Assembly: GCA_021292105.1 (NCBI GenBank)
Contig: CM037870.1
Span: 2,961,058-3,025,057, forward strand
Source: Anadara kagoshimensis
Taxonomy: Eukaryota; Mollusca; Bivalvia; Arcoida; Arcidae
Direction: 5' to 3'
DNA: 64,000 nt
Part shown: one piece after another, positions 1 to 56,833 of the stretch
How the letters are laid out: each line of letters opens with the position of its first letter
How positions within the stretch are numbered: position 1 is the stretch's first letter
Position numbers and translations under genes: made by a program
Notes under the pieces: generated by a model
Seen by the model: the letters and a program-made list of their open reading frames with translations, nothing else
What the model was told of the DNA's origin: nothing
The model's database searches: none

Positions 1-86
1 TCACAAATGTTCATAGCAGATTAAATGGGACTTTTAGATACTGCTTCTTCTCGGTATTAAGACGAGAGAGTCCTGACTACTTCAAC
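1..86. other. Anonymous flank
   Basis: No gene or clear repeat is seen before the SINE-like copy that follows. Confidence 0.5.
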
Positions 87-365
87 CGGTTGTTGTTGTT
101 GTTGAATGTTGTTTAACGTCGCATCAGCAATTTTTCAGCTATTCGCGACGAGAACTACTTCATTAATCTCTATGGATTGATCTATGAACAAGTTCGTGTA
201 TGCATGTGTAGTGCGAGTTGTTTCATGGCGAGTGCTCACTCAGAGCGACTTTAAGGTGCTAGCTCAGAGTTAGTAGACGAGTCTCATAACACTGGTCAAC
301 ACCGGATGAACCAGTAAAGAAAATTCACTTTCACACATGTAGTCTGAGAGGGACTCGAACTCACA
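87..365 (-). mobile_element. SINE-like repeat, family C copy
   Basis: Shares long stretches (GACGAGAACTACTTCATTAA, ATGAACAAGTTCGTGTATGC, then the 'gtctgag...' end) with copies near 57605-57945, 61510-61860 and 63205-63480. The tRNA-like end reads GGTTTGAACCCC or GAGTTCAAGTCCC in other copies, which fits an RNA polymerase III B box. Confidence 0.7.
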
Positions 366-374
366 GCGGCGAAT

Positions 375-655
375 AACAGTCTCTATCAGAAATTTTGTGG
401 GGCCCTGAAAATCTCTATCAGAATCTGTATGGGGTCCTTATAATCTCTCAGATTTTTGTAGGGTCCCAATAATTTCACAGATTTTTGACCCAAAATATCT
501 ATGAAAACCTAAATTGTTGGACACATCAGTCTTTATCAGAGCTTATGTAGGACCCTTACAATCTCTATCGGAACTTTTTATGGTTCCCTAAAAGCTTCCA
601 TAAGAAATCTTATATTTTACCAGAACCTTTATATATTCCCAATCTCTTATTTTCA
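375..655. repeat. Degenerate tandem repeat (AATCTCTATCAGAATTTTTATGG)
   Basis: Five to six imperfect units of about 40-50 bp, built on 'atctctatcagaattt...ggggtccct'. Confidence 0.55.
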
Positions 656-905
656 ACCATTAGTAACTCATTTGGCAGAGTGGTCGCTTCGTATGTGGGA
701 GGCCGTGTGTCTGACCAAGACTTTAAAATAGGTAGTGACTGTTCTTTCCGCAAGAACTTGGCATTTGGAAATGAAAGTCATGGGGTCAACGGCATGATAA
801 AGAACCCTCCCTGAACATTACCATGAGTGCACAAAAAAGTAAAAATTTCTGCCACTTCACATATAGCTGGTGACGTCTCGATATAAGTAAAATATTCTTG
901 AAATA
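655..905 (+). mobile_element. SINE-like repeat, family A copy
   Basis: Begins with a worn tRNA-like head (gtaactcatttggcagagtgg, then a region matching 'cttcgtatgtgggagg') and ends in the shared 'tatagctggtgacgtctcgatataagt' tail. Better-preserved copies are at 25330-25665 and, reversed, at 33580-34035. Confidence 0.7.
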
Positions 906-1184
906 TTTTTAACCCTATTTCAATTAATCAGTATAATCTAAGGATACCCCGTGCGTTTTGGACAATTTTTACATCGAAGACATTTTTGCACCAGTCACTC
1001 GTAAACTAATAATTTAAAACTATGTGTAAACTTTTAAAAATAGAAATCAGAACTCTTATTAATGTAATAATAGACCTCCTCTGGGTACATACGCACTGAT
1101 TAGACATGTTTTAAGAACATGTGATGACGATGATTTATGACTCCCAGCTGCTGTACATAAAATCGTATGGCAAAGTGTAAAATT

Positions 1185-1582
1185 TGGACTGGATTGAACT
1201 CTTGGACTGGACTCATGAATTGGACTATTGGGCTGGGTTGGACTGGACTCAGGAATTACTAACACTTTTAGAAATTGAAATGATCATAACTAAAATAAGA
1301 GTTCACTTCAAAAGTCCCAAGAGTCTAGTCCAAAATTTCAGGCCATTAATCCTGTCCAAGAATCCAATTCACTCCAATTTTACGCCAAGAGTTCAATCCA
1401 CTCCACATTTTACATCAAGAGTTCCATCCACTCCACATTTTACGCCAAGAGTTCAACCCACTCCACATTTTACGCCAAGAGTTACATCCACTCCACATTT
1501 AACGCCAAGAGTTCCATCCTCTCCACATTTTACGCAAAGAGTCCAATCTAGTCCACATTTTACACTTTGCCAGTTGTACTAG
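1185..1582. repeat. 30-bp tandem repeat with an inverted relative
   Basis: About six units of 30 bp (CGCCAAGAGTTCAATCCACT core) at about 1375-1565. Because 30 is a multiple of three the plus strand stays open for 132 codons with a 10-residue repeat like TPRVQSTPHF. The segment 1185-1255 (GGACTGGATTGAACTCTTGG) is roughly the reverse complement of the unit, so the locus can fold back. I regard the open frame as a by-product, not a gene. Confidence 0.7.
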
Positions 1583-2256
1583 GTGTTGTAGGTCTATACT
1601 GGAGATTGACCATAATTGTAAGGTTTTCTAAATAAAGGTTCAGTAAGCCTTGTAATATCTTCTTGACATATATCAACACAAAAATACGAATACCGGTAAT
1701 ATTGGAATATTAGAGGTCTTGTCCTATTACTGTTTGGTCCTTAAAAATTTATTTGACACCAAACTAGCTAATTTTCATTAGTGAATAGATCTACATCCAT
1801 GGGTCGTAAACATCTGGTCTTTCTAGGCCTTAAAAGCCAAATTTTGCAAATCAAACACTACTATTTGTATTAAGGACGCTGCATCAAAATAATTTTGGTC
1901 TAGCCGTTGTAGCACACCACAGATGATCATAAAAATCCCCTCTATTATTTTCAAGTTTGGGAACACAGCCGTTTCGCATTGTGGGGACACACACAAGGTT
2001 TGTGCAAATGGAATACTACTTGTACCAAGGGCGTCGCCTGTACAATAATTAAGGCCTAGCAGTAGCTATTGTATGGTTATTATGGTATACGATAATATTT
2101 CAAATTAACTTTATACTGGGCCCCCTCTATAATACACCCCTTTGGGCCTCATAGATAAGGTTTGTGCAAATAAATATTTAAGACCCCATGTATGGTGCTT
2201 TACAAATGATGTCCGTAGCTGAACGATATCTGTAAAAGATGTCATTAACTGTTGTA
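1583..2256. other. Intergenic DNA, nothing recognised
   Basis: AT-rich unique-looking sequence with no coding or repeat structure I can support. Confidence 0.4.
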
Positions 2257-3692
2257 ACAAGAGGCCCATGGGCCCTGATACGCTCACCTGATAACTAATG
2301 GCTAGCTGATAAATTTAAAGAAAACATAAATACTAAACCCCAATGACTTTTTTCTTTACATCAAAATGATCATTTTATCAATACCTACAACATTCTAATA
2401 TACATGCCTATACAAAACGTTTATAGTTTTCAAGATAATTAACCATTTCAGTATTGTTTTGCATCTGTGACCTTGACCTTTAAAACCCATGGCCTTTTAT
2501 ATACATCGAAATGATTGTTGTATCGATACCTACAACATTCTAATATACATGCCTATACAAAACGTTTATAGTTTTCAAGATAATTAACCATTTCAGTTGT
2601 TTATGCATCTGTGACCTTGACCTTTGAACCCATGACCTTTTTCTATACATCAAAATGATCGTTGTATCAATACCTACAACATTCTGATATACATGCCTAT
2701 ACAAAAAGTTTGTAGTTTTCGAGATATTACCATTGTCAGTATTGTTTCACATCTGTGACTTGACCTTTGAACCCATGACCTTTTCTATACATCAAAATGA
2801 TCGTTGTATCAATACCTACAACATTCTAATATACATGCCTATACAAAAAGTTTATAGTTTTCGAGATAATTAACCATTTTGGTATTGTCTCGCATCTGTG
2901 ACCTTGACCTATGAACCAATAACCTTTTTCATTACATTCAAAATGATTGTTGTATCAATACCTACAACATTCTAATATAAATGCCTATACAAAAAGTTTA
3001 TAGTTTTCGAGAAATAACCATTTCGGTATGTTTCGCATCTGTGACCTTGACTTTTGAACCCATGACCTTTTTCTATACATCAAAATGATCGTTGTATCAA
3101 TACCTACACATTCTAATTTACATGACTATACAAAAAGTTTATAGTTCGAGATTATAATTATAATCAGAGGTAAAAAAAATTAGGGCCACGACCTTCACAA
3201 TTGACCTTGACCTCATTTTGAAGATACTAACAAGAAGATGTCAAAACTGAAAACACCATGTCATTATCCGGTCAAATAGTCAAGTTATAACAGTTTGAAG
3301 CTATATTCCGATTTTTTTTTAAATTAAACGCAAAAACGCGTAATCCATTTTTGTCCAAATTTCACAAAATGAACAAACTATAGGCTTAAGACCCTAGAGA
3401 AGCCAAACATCACATCAGATTTTTTCTACAATCAATACTTTCGGAGAAGAAGATTTTTTAAGATTTTTGCACCCCTAGGTCACCTTGACCTAGTTATGGT
3501 AGCCATGGCAACGCCACGAACAAATCTGAATTGCACCGGCCCATATATACTTCTGACAAAGTTTCATTAAAAACTGTCCAGTAGTTTCAGAGGAGAAGTC
3601 GAAAATAGGTGTTATTGACGCACGCACACACGCACGCACATACACACGCTGCGCTATGCCATAAGCTCACATGACCTTCGGTCAGGTGAGCT
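2257..3692. mobile_element. Helentron-associated (pearl/HINE-like) non-autonomous element
   Basis: Left end contains AGAGGCCCATGGGCCC and GCTCACCTGA. Six tandem units of about 145 bp follow (about 2330-3130), each with TGTGACCTTGACC and CCTACAACATTCTAATATAC. A CA-rich tract (3620-3648) precedes a 3' hairpin at 3664-3692 with stem AGCTCAC / GTGAGCT, followed by CTAA. The left GCTCACCTGA is the inverted complement of the hairpin arm, the subterminal inverted repeat expected of Helentron-associated elements. No replicase/helicase coding is present. Confidence 0.75.
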
Positions 3693-4220
3693 AAAAATTA
3701 AAATTAAACTAAACGGTTAATATTCAAATAGAACTTTGTACTACAATCTATATCAGCATCACCGTGGCTACCTTTGAGGCAGTTGCCTCGGTTAAAAATT
3801 AACCATTAACATTTCAGTAAATTCATGAGATGATGAAAATATATAAGGAATAGTTTGAAATTATAATAATGATCTTTTAAGCCCTTTGGTTTGTTTTTAA
3901 AGGTTTTAGAAATTAAAAGTGTGTACACGTTAATTTTCTAAGTTTTTTTGATTGTTTTTGATTTCCATTCTTTGATTTACTTTGTTCTTATAAACAGTCT
4001 GGGATTAATTTTGAGAGTACAGTACTTGTATAATAATGTTCCCATCACACTATGTAGATTTGATTCAACAGCAAGCACCCATTCCATTAATGTTGGATCA
4101 GCGCAATAGATCAGTTGATGCCATTTTTGTCTTTTTCGGTCGCCATTAACTTTTTCTCTTTATAATAGTTTCACAATAATAAAGGGTCTAGCCACATAAT
4201 CATCAATGTATGATAAATGG

Positions 4221-4402
4221 TACAGTCAACTTCTCTATAAAGGCCACCCAAGGGGGCCAGTAAAAGTGGCCTTTATGGGCAGGTGGCCTTTATATACAAG
4301 TTCAAATAATATGAATAAAGAACAATTGGGATACTATTCTACTGGCCTTTATAAGCAGGTGACCCTTATATAGTGGTGACCTTAAAGGCAGGTTGGACTG
4401 TA
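4221..4402. mobile_element. Mariner-like MITE, family M1 copy
   Basis: 182 bp. Flanked by TA; terminal inverted repeats CAGTCAACTTCTCTATAAAG and the complement of CCTTAAAGGCAGGTTGGACTG. Other copies: 21784-21966, 26636-26817, 32061-32245, 41456-41638, 48680-48859. Confidence 0.85.
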
Positions 4403-4571
4403 TGTCACTGTGTTTTGATGGTTTTATTTGAGATGTTCATCCAGTCGGTCATGGCAAAAATGTCCATCAAGTCAAAATATAAAAGTTGGTCAACAAACAA
4501 ATACTGAATACACAGTGGCGGATTTAAGGGGGGCGGGTTGCGGGGGTTGCAACATCCCCTTTGAAAAATTT

Positions 4572-4610
<39 letters not shown>
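4572..4610. repeat. GA microsatellite
   Basis: Nearly pure (GA)n, about 19 units. Confidence 0.95.
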
Positions 4611-4614
<4 letters not shown>

Positions 4615-5540
4615 TATTGACTGATGTGACCCCCATAAGTTAATATAACAACCCATCGGGGCTGGATGCTCGTGCCTTCGGCGTTCGCATCTAGCATTGA
4701 TATAATTCTCAGCCCCCCCCTTTCAAAAAATCCTGGATCCGCCCTTGATACATAGATCATTGGCTGAAAATGGTATCAGGATGCACTATTTTACGCCATT
4801 TTTTTATATTCAGGGGAGCATGTCCCCTTAACCCTCTAGCAGGAAGGCGCTTCGGTCTTATCCCTAAGACTATGAAAATATGTGCCTCGGTAAATTTTAG
4901 GATCTAGCTGCGGTAATGCATTATGCAATGATAAATTTCAATTACAACTAGACTTAACCATTCTCTTTAAGGGTAAAAAACATGCCATATGCACATAGTA
5001 TATAGCAAAGAAATGTCATCTACTATTTTTAAAGACATGATTACAATTAGGAACCAATTTTGTGAAGACATTTATCCCATTTACTTGGCCTCAGATACTA
5101 GTATTTCCCGGAAACACATTACCATAAACTCCACCTCAGACCCCTTAAGCCGTCTTAAAGGTCGGAGTCAACTAAGTAAAACAGCCCGCTCAATCCATCA
5201 TTCAACTGACTGTGTGTGTCACTGTCACAGTAGCGGTATATGATTTTGCACCTTTTTGGCAGTATAATTACTAATATTATGACAATATTATTGAAATGAG
5301 AAGTAAATGTCTTCAAATAGAATCGACAACACTGTGTACATCAAGTAGTTAGAGAGTTTAAAAAATTGTTTCTTTTACACCTTCGCCTGCTACGGTAAAA
5401 TTGTTTGACTTTTTGACTTGTTAGATTGTCAAATCCTGAAGCTTGAGGAAGAACAACTGGCTATTGACCATTTGACTTTCATTTACTGTTTAATAATATC
5501 TTAAGTTGGGAAAAATTGAATTAAAGCACAAATAATTAAA
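4611..5540. other. Intergenic DNA, nothing recognised
   Basis: No coding or repeat signal beyond short AT-rich runs. A short open frame at 4989-5243 has no recognisable product. Confidence 0.4.
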
Positions 5541-5544
5541 TTTT

Positions 5545-5690
5545 ACCGTTTTCACGCATTCTGATCGGCCCTATTTTTACAAGACCCGACCATTTTCACG
5601 CAATCTGATTGGCTAAAAAGTTAGAGTCCTATTTTTACCAAGACTCGAGCATTTTCACGCAATCTAATTGGCTAAAAAGATATGGTTATT
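5545..5690. repeat. Three-copy direct repeat (CATTTTCACGCAATCTGATT)
   Basis: Units of about 60 bp: TTTTCACGCA(A/T)TCTGATTGGCTAAAAAG followed by CCTATTTTTACCAAGACTCG. Confidence 0.75.
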
Positions 5691-6354
5691 TCCTCATAGA
5701 CATGATTTTGTGCAATATGGATAACTACCTGATAAAAAAAATTAATGCGCACATTTCATTGTTGTCCACACTTCACATTGAGGTAATGTGTTTGATAAAC
5801 TTTAAATGTTTTGCATAGTAACTTGTTCTTTTTGTCTCTTTACTCATTGCCTTTAATTTTTGTTGGGTCTACTGAAAATAACTTAAATGAAGACTTTGCA
5901 CTTTTTTCATAAACTTGCTACACAGGATTTATAACATGGTAAAGATCAAAATAAAGTGTGGCGCATATGAATGGACCAGCACTACAGCGGCCATATTAAA
6001 TTTCAAAACAGAAATATGTAGATGATATGTGTACCAAGACTTTTCGCTTACACGACCTAAATTTTGTAGGCGACACATCATCTCATGTTCGTATACATTT
6101 GTTCCAAGTTTAATCAAAATCCTTCCAGGAATGTGGAAGATATGGAGTTGACATCATATTGGGAAAGATGAACAGAATCCTATTTCTATATACACCTACC
6201 CTAAGGGATAGGGGTGGTGTTGGCGGCTAAGAATTGCCACTGGCATCTATTTACTGTATAAGCCAGCTAAAACACAAGTACATACATGTACTATGAAACA
6301 ATGTAGACTCTTCAACAAAATGCTGTAACTGCATAGCGAAACACATACACTAGA

Positions 6355-7020
6355 CTAAGAAATCAGGTTTATAAAATGTAGTAATGAAGTTTTACACCAG
6401 GGCCACGAATCTTTCAAATATATCCAGGCATTCATTTCCGAGATGGTGGAGGAAATCAGAGTGCCCGAAGAAAACTTACTTTTGACTTCAAGATCACTGG
6501 TTAAGAGAGATGTGATGGCTATGGGTTTGACACAGTCCAACAATAGTCATGATACCCCTTAACTTTTGTATGAAAAAAATATTTCTATAGCATATAGAAT
6601 TATATCAAGTTTATATTTTCCCTAAAACTGGTGTTATTTTGTGAATGTCTCGCACAAATATTATGGGGTTTTGATCATGTGGTACAGCTGTGAATCCCAT
6701 CGATTGATTGATCAAATGGGGTTTTGAATTCCCAGTAAAGAATATTTCACTTATATCAAGACATCACAGCTATAAGTGAAGTGGCAGACATTTTGACATT
6801 TGCAGTGGACTGAGGGCAATGTGCAGGGAGGGTTCTTTGGTGTGTCATGCCCGCCATGAAATGAGAAGGACCCCTATTGACTTTCATTTCTGAATTACGA
6901 TGGTGTGGCGAAAGAACAATCACTACCTATATTTAACCCTTGGTCAGACCGTGGCTTGGGTTTGAACCTAGGACCTCCAACATATGAAGCCAGCTCTCTA
7001 CCAGCTGAGCTACCATAGTG
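6355..7020. mobile_element. Composite of SINE-like pieces (families B and A)
   Basis: 6400-6500 carries the family B phrase 'gatggtggaggaaatcagagtgcc'. 6710-7020 is a minus-strand family A copy ending in the tRNA-like part 'gtttgaacctaggacctccaacatatgaag...accagctgagctacc'. Confidence 0.65.
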
Positions 7021-7489
7021 GTGAAATCAAGTTGTGCGAAGTGTAATAAAACTTGAAAAATCAGGTATGATAAAACTCAAGGAATTTGAAAATTCAGGTG
7101 TGATAAATCTCGAGGAATTTGAAAAATCACCAACTAAAACTCACTTCTTCTGTAATGTACTGATTTAATGATGCAAAAGCAAGATGAAATTTGACTTATT
7201 TACTACAATAGTAGATTTCAAATTTTTGTACAAGTTGAGTTTGTATTAAAAATCCCTATAAACTCAAAATTGTCTAACAAATCAATTATGGTAACAAAGT
7301 ACTTGAAAATATGTTGATTTAGTAACTGCAAGGTCAACTACTATAGTACTGTTACACATATATTAGTATCTCAGTAGTTCAACTAATAATTACTTATAAA
7401 CTAACTAACAAAAGTACTACTACATGTACTGACACAGCCTGACAAATAAAATGTTTATATATAATATATAAATACATATATATAATATA

Positions 7490-7754
7490 TACAGTACAGG
7501 CTTGTCTAAAGTTTAACACTAAGCTAGCGAATTTGTGCGAAATTGGCATTTCATCTTGATCCCTTGTTAGCTATACAGTATCCGGATAGCTGCTTTCTAC
7601 ACCTTGGAATTTTTTCCAGCCACTACCTATCCATATCTCTACCACTCAATAGCCGTGTTTCAAAAAGCTATCCATATTTCAGCCAATCGGCGGCCGAGCT
7701 TCGACCCCCTTTTCCGTTAGCTCTGCGTTAAACTTTCGACAGGTCCTTACTGTA
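7490..7754. mobile_element. MITE, family M2
   Basis: Inverted ends CAGTACAGGCTTGTCTAAAG / complement of CTTTCGACAGGTCCTTACTG, flanked by TA. A related copy is at 11682-11870. Confidence 0.75.
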
Positions 7755-9340
7755 CCTATGGCACACAACAAAATACTTAAGCTTGAAAACCATGTTACAA
7801 TATATTATTTATATCCGATATAATTATTGTATATATTAATTCTATAAGAAGATTTTGAAACAAAGTTTTTTGATTAAACGTTTTTTTTTTTTTCTTCTCA
7901 AAGATAAAAAGTGACAAAAACACGGCAAACATTTAAAAAAAAAAAAAAACAACAACAACAACAATACAAAACAGTATTAAAGCACTAACTTAAAATTGGT
8001 CTTAGCAGCATATATATATAATATACTAACAAAAGTCCATAAAGGACTCCTGATACTAGCTATAGGTGTGGGTATAGATAGGACTACACAAGCATGTCCC
8101 TTATACAGTGGAGTGGAGAAATGTTTTATACCTCAGTAAAGATTCTTTCACCTATATCGAGGCAGTCAGGAAACCAGTCCCCAGAGAGAACATATGTACT
8201 TATGTACTAACAAAAGTCCATAAAGGAATTCTGATTTCTGGCTATAGGTATGGGACTACACTATCTGTCCCTTATTGGATGAAGTGAAGTAATGGAGTTT
8301 GATGCCTCGGGTATGATTCATTCACCTATATCAAAGCAGTCATTATTGAAAGAGGAAACCATAGTGACGAAAGAAAACAAAACAGCCTTTGCAAACAAAT
8401 TGACAAACATTCTCCAACTAGGATCTACCCATATTGAATTCTTTCTAATTAGGCCGTGACTCAGTGCCAGTAAGAGGCACTTTGATCTAGAAGTTGGTGC
8501 TTAAGACCTACCGACCACCAAGCCCCATTGTCACTTATAAACTATGTGTAATAAAATCTGTCGGAACCATTTCCTCATCAGTGTAAAGAATGTGTGAGAA
8601 TGTTAAAATAATTTACATAACACATTTGTTCTAAACCTTGATTTTTTTTTACATTTTCACGGTAACTTGCAAGTTTAAGTTTCAAAATTTTCCATTCTCA
8701 TCAAATTTTTTTTCAAATAAGTCAGATTTTATGTGTAACACTTCACTTAGCAATATAAACTGTAGATCTATATATGTAAAGATTATGTACTTGAGCACTT
8801 TCAGACCTTGGCTATTTTTATTTTTTAAGAAGCATCTTATATCATTATTTACAAGCAATCTCAAATTGAAATATTATGTGAGCAAAAAAAAGACTTAAGT
8901 GAAACCAGGTTGATCTGTTTACAGTAAAAAAAAATCGTCATGTGCAGAAGTGAAAATTCAATTGTTTCGTCAATAATTTTAAATTTTACAATAAATAAAA
9001 AAAATTTTCACAACCTACTACTAACAGATAACTTTGGCATTTTAGCTATATTTAATATTTCCATAAAAATAATTCTTATTTTTAGCAAAAAAAAAGTTAA
9101 GACAAAAAGTCAAGTACCATGTGTGTATATATTTTTTAACAGACAAACTAAGACAATAGGTTTTCTGGGAATGCCAACTTTGCAATGATATGACTGCACA
9201 AAAGATCACTTTCTGAATATGTCCAATTTTACTGACAAAAAAAAAAGGTTTAAATTAATTTCTGATATGGTCTATATTACAAAGAATATGTTACTAAATA
9301 TAAGTTATGTCTAAGCTTATTTATACACAGGCTTTAACAC
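7755..9340. other. Distal 3' flank of E75 with short repeats
   Basis: Poly-T/poly-A runs at about 7880-7960, two direct copies of 'tactaacaaaagtccataaagga' (about 8025 and 8208), and a degraded family B SINE-like stretch at about 8120-8545. No gene recognised. Confidence 0.5.
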
Positions 9341-9357
9341 TAGAGCGACAAAAAACG

Positions 9358-9450
9358 AAGACAGTACTTGATCACATGATCACAATTCAATCACATGATC
9401 ACAACTTGATCACATGATCATAACTTGACCACGTGATCACAACTCGACCA
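9358..9450. repeat. Tandem ATCACATGATCACAACTTG repeat
   Basis: Four to five units of about 20-22 bp with core GATCACATGATCACAA; one unit reads GACCACGTGATCAC, an E-box-like CACGTG. Confidence 0.8.
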
Positions 9451-9596
9451 ATCAACATAAAACATGATCATTCTATCATAAATTATATAAGTTACATTAT
9501 TATAAAGTAACAAATATCATTCTTACAAATAATATTTATACATCTCTATGTAGCTGCCATACTTAGTTACCAAATGAATATTAATGTGTATTGTAT

Positions 9597-9745
9597 GACA
9601 TAAGGGAAGCAACTCTTATCAAACTGAGAACTATGATATAAGGGAAGTAACTCTTGACCAACTGAACAATAATATGAGATAAGGGAAGTAACTCTTGACC
9701 AACTGAACAATAATTATGACATGAGGGCAGTAACTCTTATCAAAC
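9597..9745. repeat. Four-copy direct repeat (AAGGGAAGTAACTCTT)
   Basis: Units of about 42 bp: 'ataagggaagtaactcttgaccaactgaacaataa'. It lies in the 3' flank or 3'UTR side of E75. Confidence 0.8.
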
Positions 9746-10129
9746 TTGGACTTGGCCATAGAAATTAGAGTTAAACATGAAAATATGAATTTTGGTGTGT
9801 GTGTGTGTGTGTGTGTTTGAGAAGCATGTAAGTAAGAACTACTATTGCATTATCACCCGCGTGATAAACTTAATCAGTCAAATGTTTTTATGCAGTACTT
9901 TTGATTAAAACCATTTTGATTTATTTCTGTTTTTGAATTATTTTTAACATTTATTAATTTCAGATAAAGTCTTAACTTTATTTTAAATTTGTTTAGAACC
10001 AAAGAATGATATATTTGACTAGTAGAAACTTCTCTGGAATGAACTTAAAATGGATGATATGTTTAAAGGTGTTTATTCTTAAACTCAAATTTCAATCATT
10101 GTAACTTTAGAAAAAAGGATTAATTCTGG

Positions 10130-10215
10130 AAAAATGAAAGACAGAACTTGATGAAAAAAAAATGTTAGACGGAACTTGATGAAAAAAAAATGTTAGACGG
10201 AACTTGATGAAAAAA
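10130..10215. repeat. Three-copy 36-bp repeat
   Basis: Unit GGAACTTGATGAAAAA followed by A-rich sequence and TGTTAGAC, three copies. Confidence 0.85.
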
Positions 10216-10254
10216 TGTTAAAGATCTTTTTCATTGTGTGTTCATTCAAATGAT

Positions 10255-10700
10255 TTATAACCAATATGGTGTAATGACCTTGAATTGATATCAGTTTGGC
10301 TTTATGTGTTATTTCTAAGGTTTATAGGAACTAAAGTCTAATGACCTTGATATTAACTCAAGGTCAACTCAGTAAAACTTTATCACAAGTTTGTGTATTC
10401 TTTCTAAAGTTTATAACAAATATGGAGTGATGACCTTGGAATTGTTATTAAGGTCAGCAGAGTCAAACCTTGTGTGTTCATTCTGATATTAATAACAAAT
10501 GTGGTCAAATGACCTTGAGAAAAATATCAAGGTCAACTGGCAAAATTTATGTTTTCTTTTTAAAGTTTGTAACAAATGTGGTCAAATGACCTTGAGTTAA
10601 TATCAAGGTCAAAAGAGTACAACTTTGCGAGTTCTTTCTGCAGTTGATAACAATGACCTTGAGTTACTAATATAAAGGTCAACTTACTCAGTTTTGACCT
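10255..10700. repeat. Tandem array of everted TGACCT/AGGTCA half-sites
   Basis: Units of about 80-90 bp. Five contain a pair TGACCTTGA ... TCAAGGTCA or close variants, with about 13-15 bases between hexamers (pairs near 10342-10366, 10429-10455, 10508-10534, 10586-10610, 10653-10682). TCAAGGTCA is the extended monomer half-site of several nuclear receptors (ERR, FTZ-F1). The sequence is clear; a binding role is conjecture. Confidence 0.8.
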
Positions 10701-11559
10701 TGAAAGTAGGTTGATTTTAATCATTTTATACAACAAAACATTCATAAATTTAATAAATAAATAAATATATAAACAAAGCTATTCTAGAAAAGGAATCATA
10801 TTATATGCACTTTCATTTAAAAGTATTCAATTCAATTTAAATTTGATAAATTAACAAAAAATTATAGAACCACTTTTCATTTTTTTTTCACAACAACACT
10901 TAAGCATTTTCTCATTCATTTCATGAACTCAATATTAACAGATTCTGTTAGTTTATTTCAATGATTCGATGAGTCAACAGTCTTTGAAAGTCAATAAAAT
11001 AAGCAACTGAAAAACATAATAAAATCCTAGCTTTGTATTTGTAAGATACCTCAAAATTTTTGTGGTTAAGTGTGGTTTGTTTTTTCCTTGATTTGTGACA
11101 TTTTGTACAAACAAATGGAAAACTAAGAGTTTTATTTTTCAGTCTAAATATGTAACAAAATTGTAACAGTATTGTAATGATACTGTCATTTTCTCACAGT
11201 AGAGCAGTACCTATTTCACAACATCTTTAAGTATTCCAAACATCATAATGGTATCATAATACTGTCATATCATCATTTTCCTACCATATCATTATATCTG
11301 TTTTGTCTGCGCTAACATCTCCACTAAAGAGACATGGTAAAAACTTTTGTGAACAGAACTGACTCTTAAGATATTGGCTGATATATCTTTATCAAAAATT
11401 TTAAAAAAATCAAAACAAAACTGTGGTACTTTTTCATGTTAAAACATGACTGACACTTAAATGATTAATTTCTCTCAAACAAACAAAATAATAAATACAC
11501 ATTTAAAATTACACACAAAACTCTTTTCTTCTTTAAAATTCATCCGAAAAATCAGATTA

Positions 11560-12395
11560 CACATGCACATATGTATTCAAGCATATACCAGGAAATATTT
11601 CACACATGTATCACCAGTAGAACTTTACACATGAAAATCAGCAAAACTTTACACATGAATACCAGTGGAACTTTACACATGTACAGTTCAGACCTATCAA
11701 AAGTTTAATTCTAAGCTAACCAATCGACATCTCATCTCAGCACCTGTTAGCTTTATCTCAATAGCAATTGATAATCGTCTCTCAGCAATTATCCAAATTT
11801 CAGCCACTGGTCAGCCATACTTTGACTCCTTTTCGTTAGACCATTGTTAAACTTTAGGTCTGTACTGTTATACCAGCAGATTCTTTACACATGTATATAC
11901 CACCCAAAACCATCTCTCAGCAGTTATCAATATTTTGGCCACTCGACAGCCATACTTTGACTTTTTTTTCCGTTAGCTCATTGTTAAACTTTCGGCCGGT
12001 CTGTACTATTATACCAGCAGAATCTTTACACCTGTATACCACCCAAAATCAGATTACACATGTATACTTGTGAAACTTTAAACATACACATCAATAGTAG
12101 CGGAATTTTTACACATGTACACCACCTAAAATCAGATTACAAAACTTTACACGTATGCCAGCAAATATTTCACACGTGTACATGAGCACATACTTAACAC
12201 ACATGTAACAAACACTAAATTTATACTTTACACACATATACCACCCAAAATCAGATTACACATGTAAACCAGCAAAACTTCACACGTTTACCAGCATATC
12301 TTTACACATACACATGTATACCAGCAAATCTTTCCACACACACATGTATACCGGCAAATACTTTACACATGATTAATAAATAACGTTTTAATTTA
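11560..12395. repeat. Degenerate TTTACACATGTATACCAGCA repeat with nested MITE
   Basis: More than ten imperfect units of about 25-50 bp built from 'ccagcaaaactttacacatgtata' and 'ccacccaaaatcagattacacatg'. A family M2 MITE sits at 11682-11870 (ends CAGTTCAGACCTATCAAAAG and complement of TTTAGGTCTGTACTG) and a half copy at about 11900-12007. It begins right after the E75 stop, so it may be transcribed as 3'UTR. Confidence 0.7.
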
Positions 12396-12439
12396 AAAAT
12401 CAAACAACCAGTTAGACAGGACAACTACGAGTCTTTCTT

Positions 12440-56833
<44,394 letters not shown>

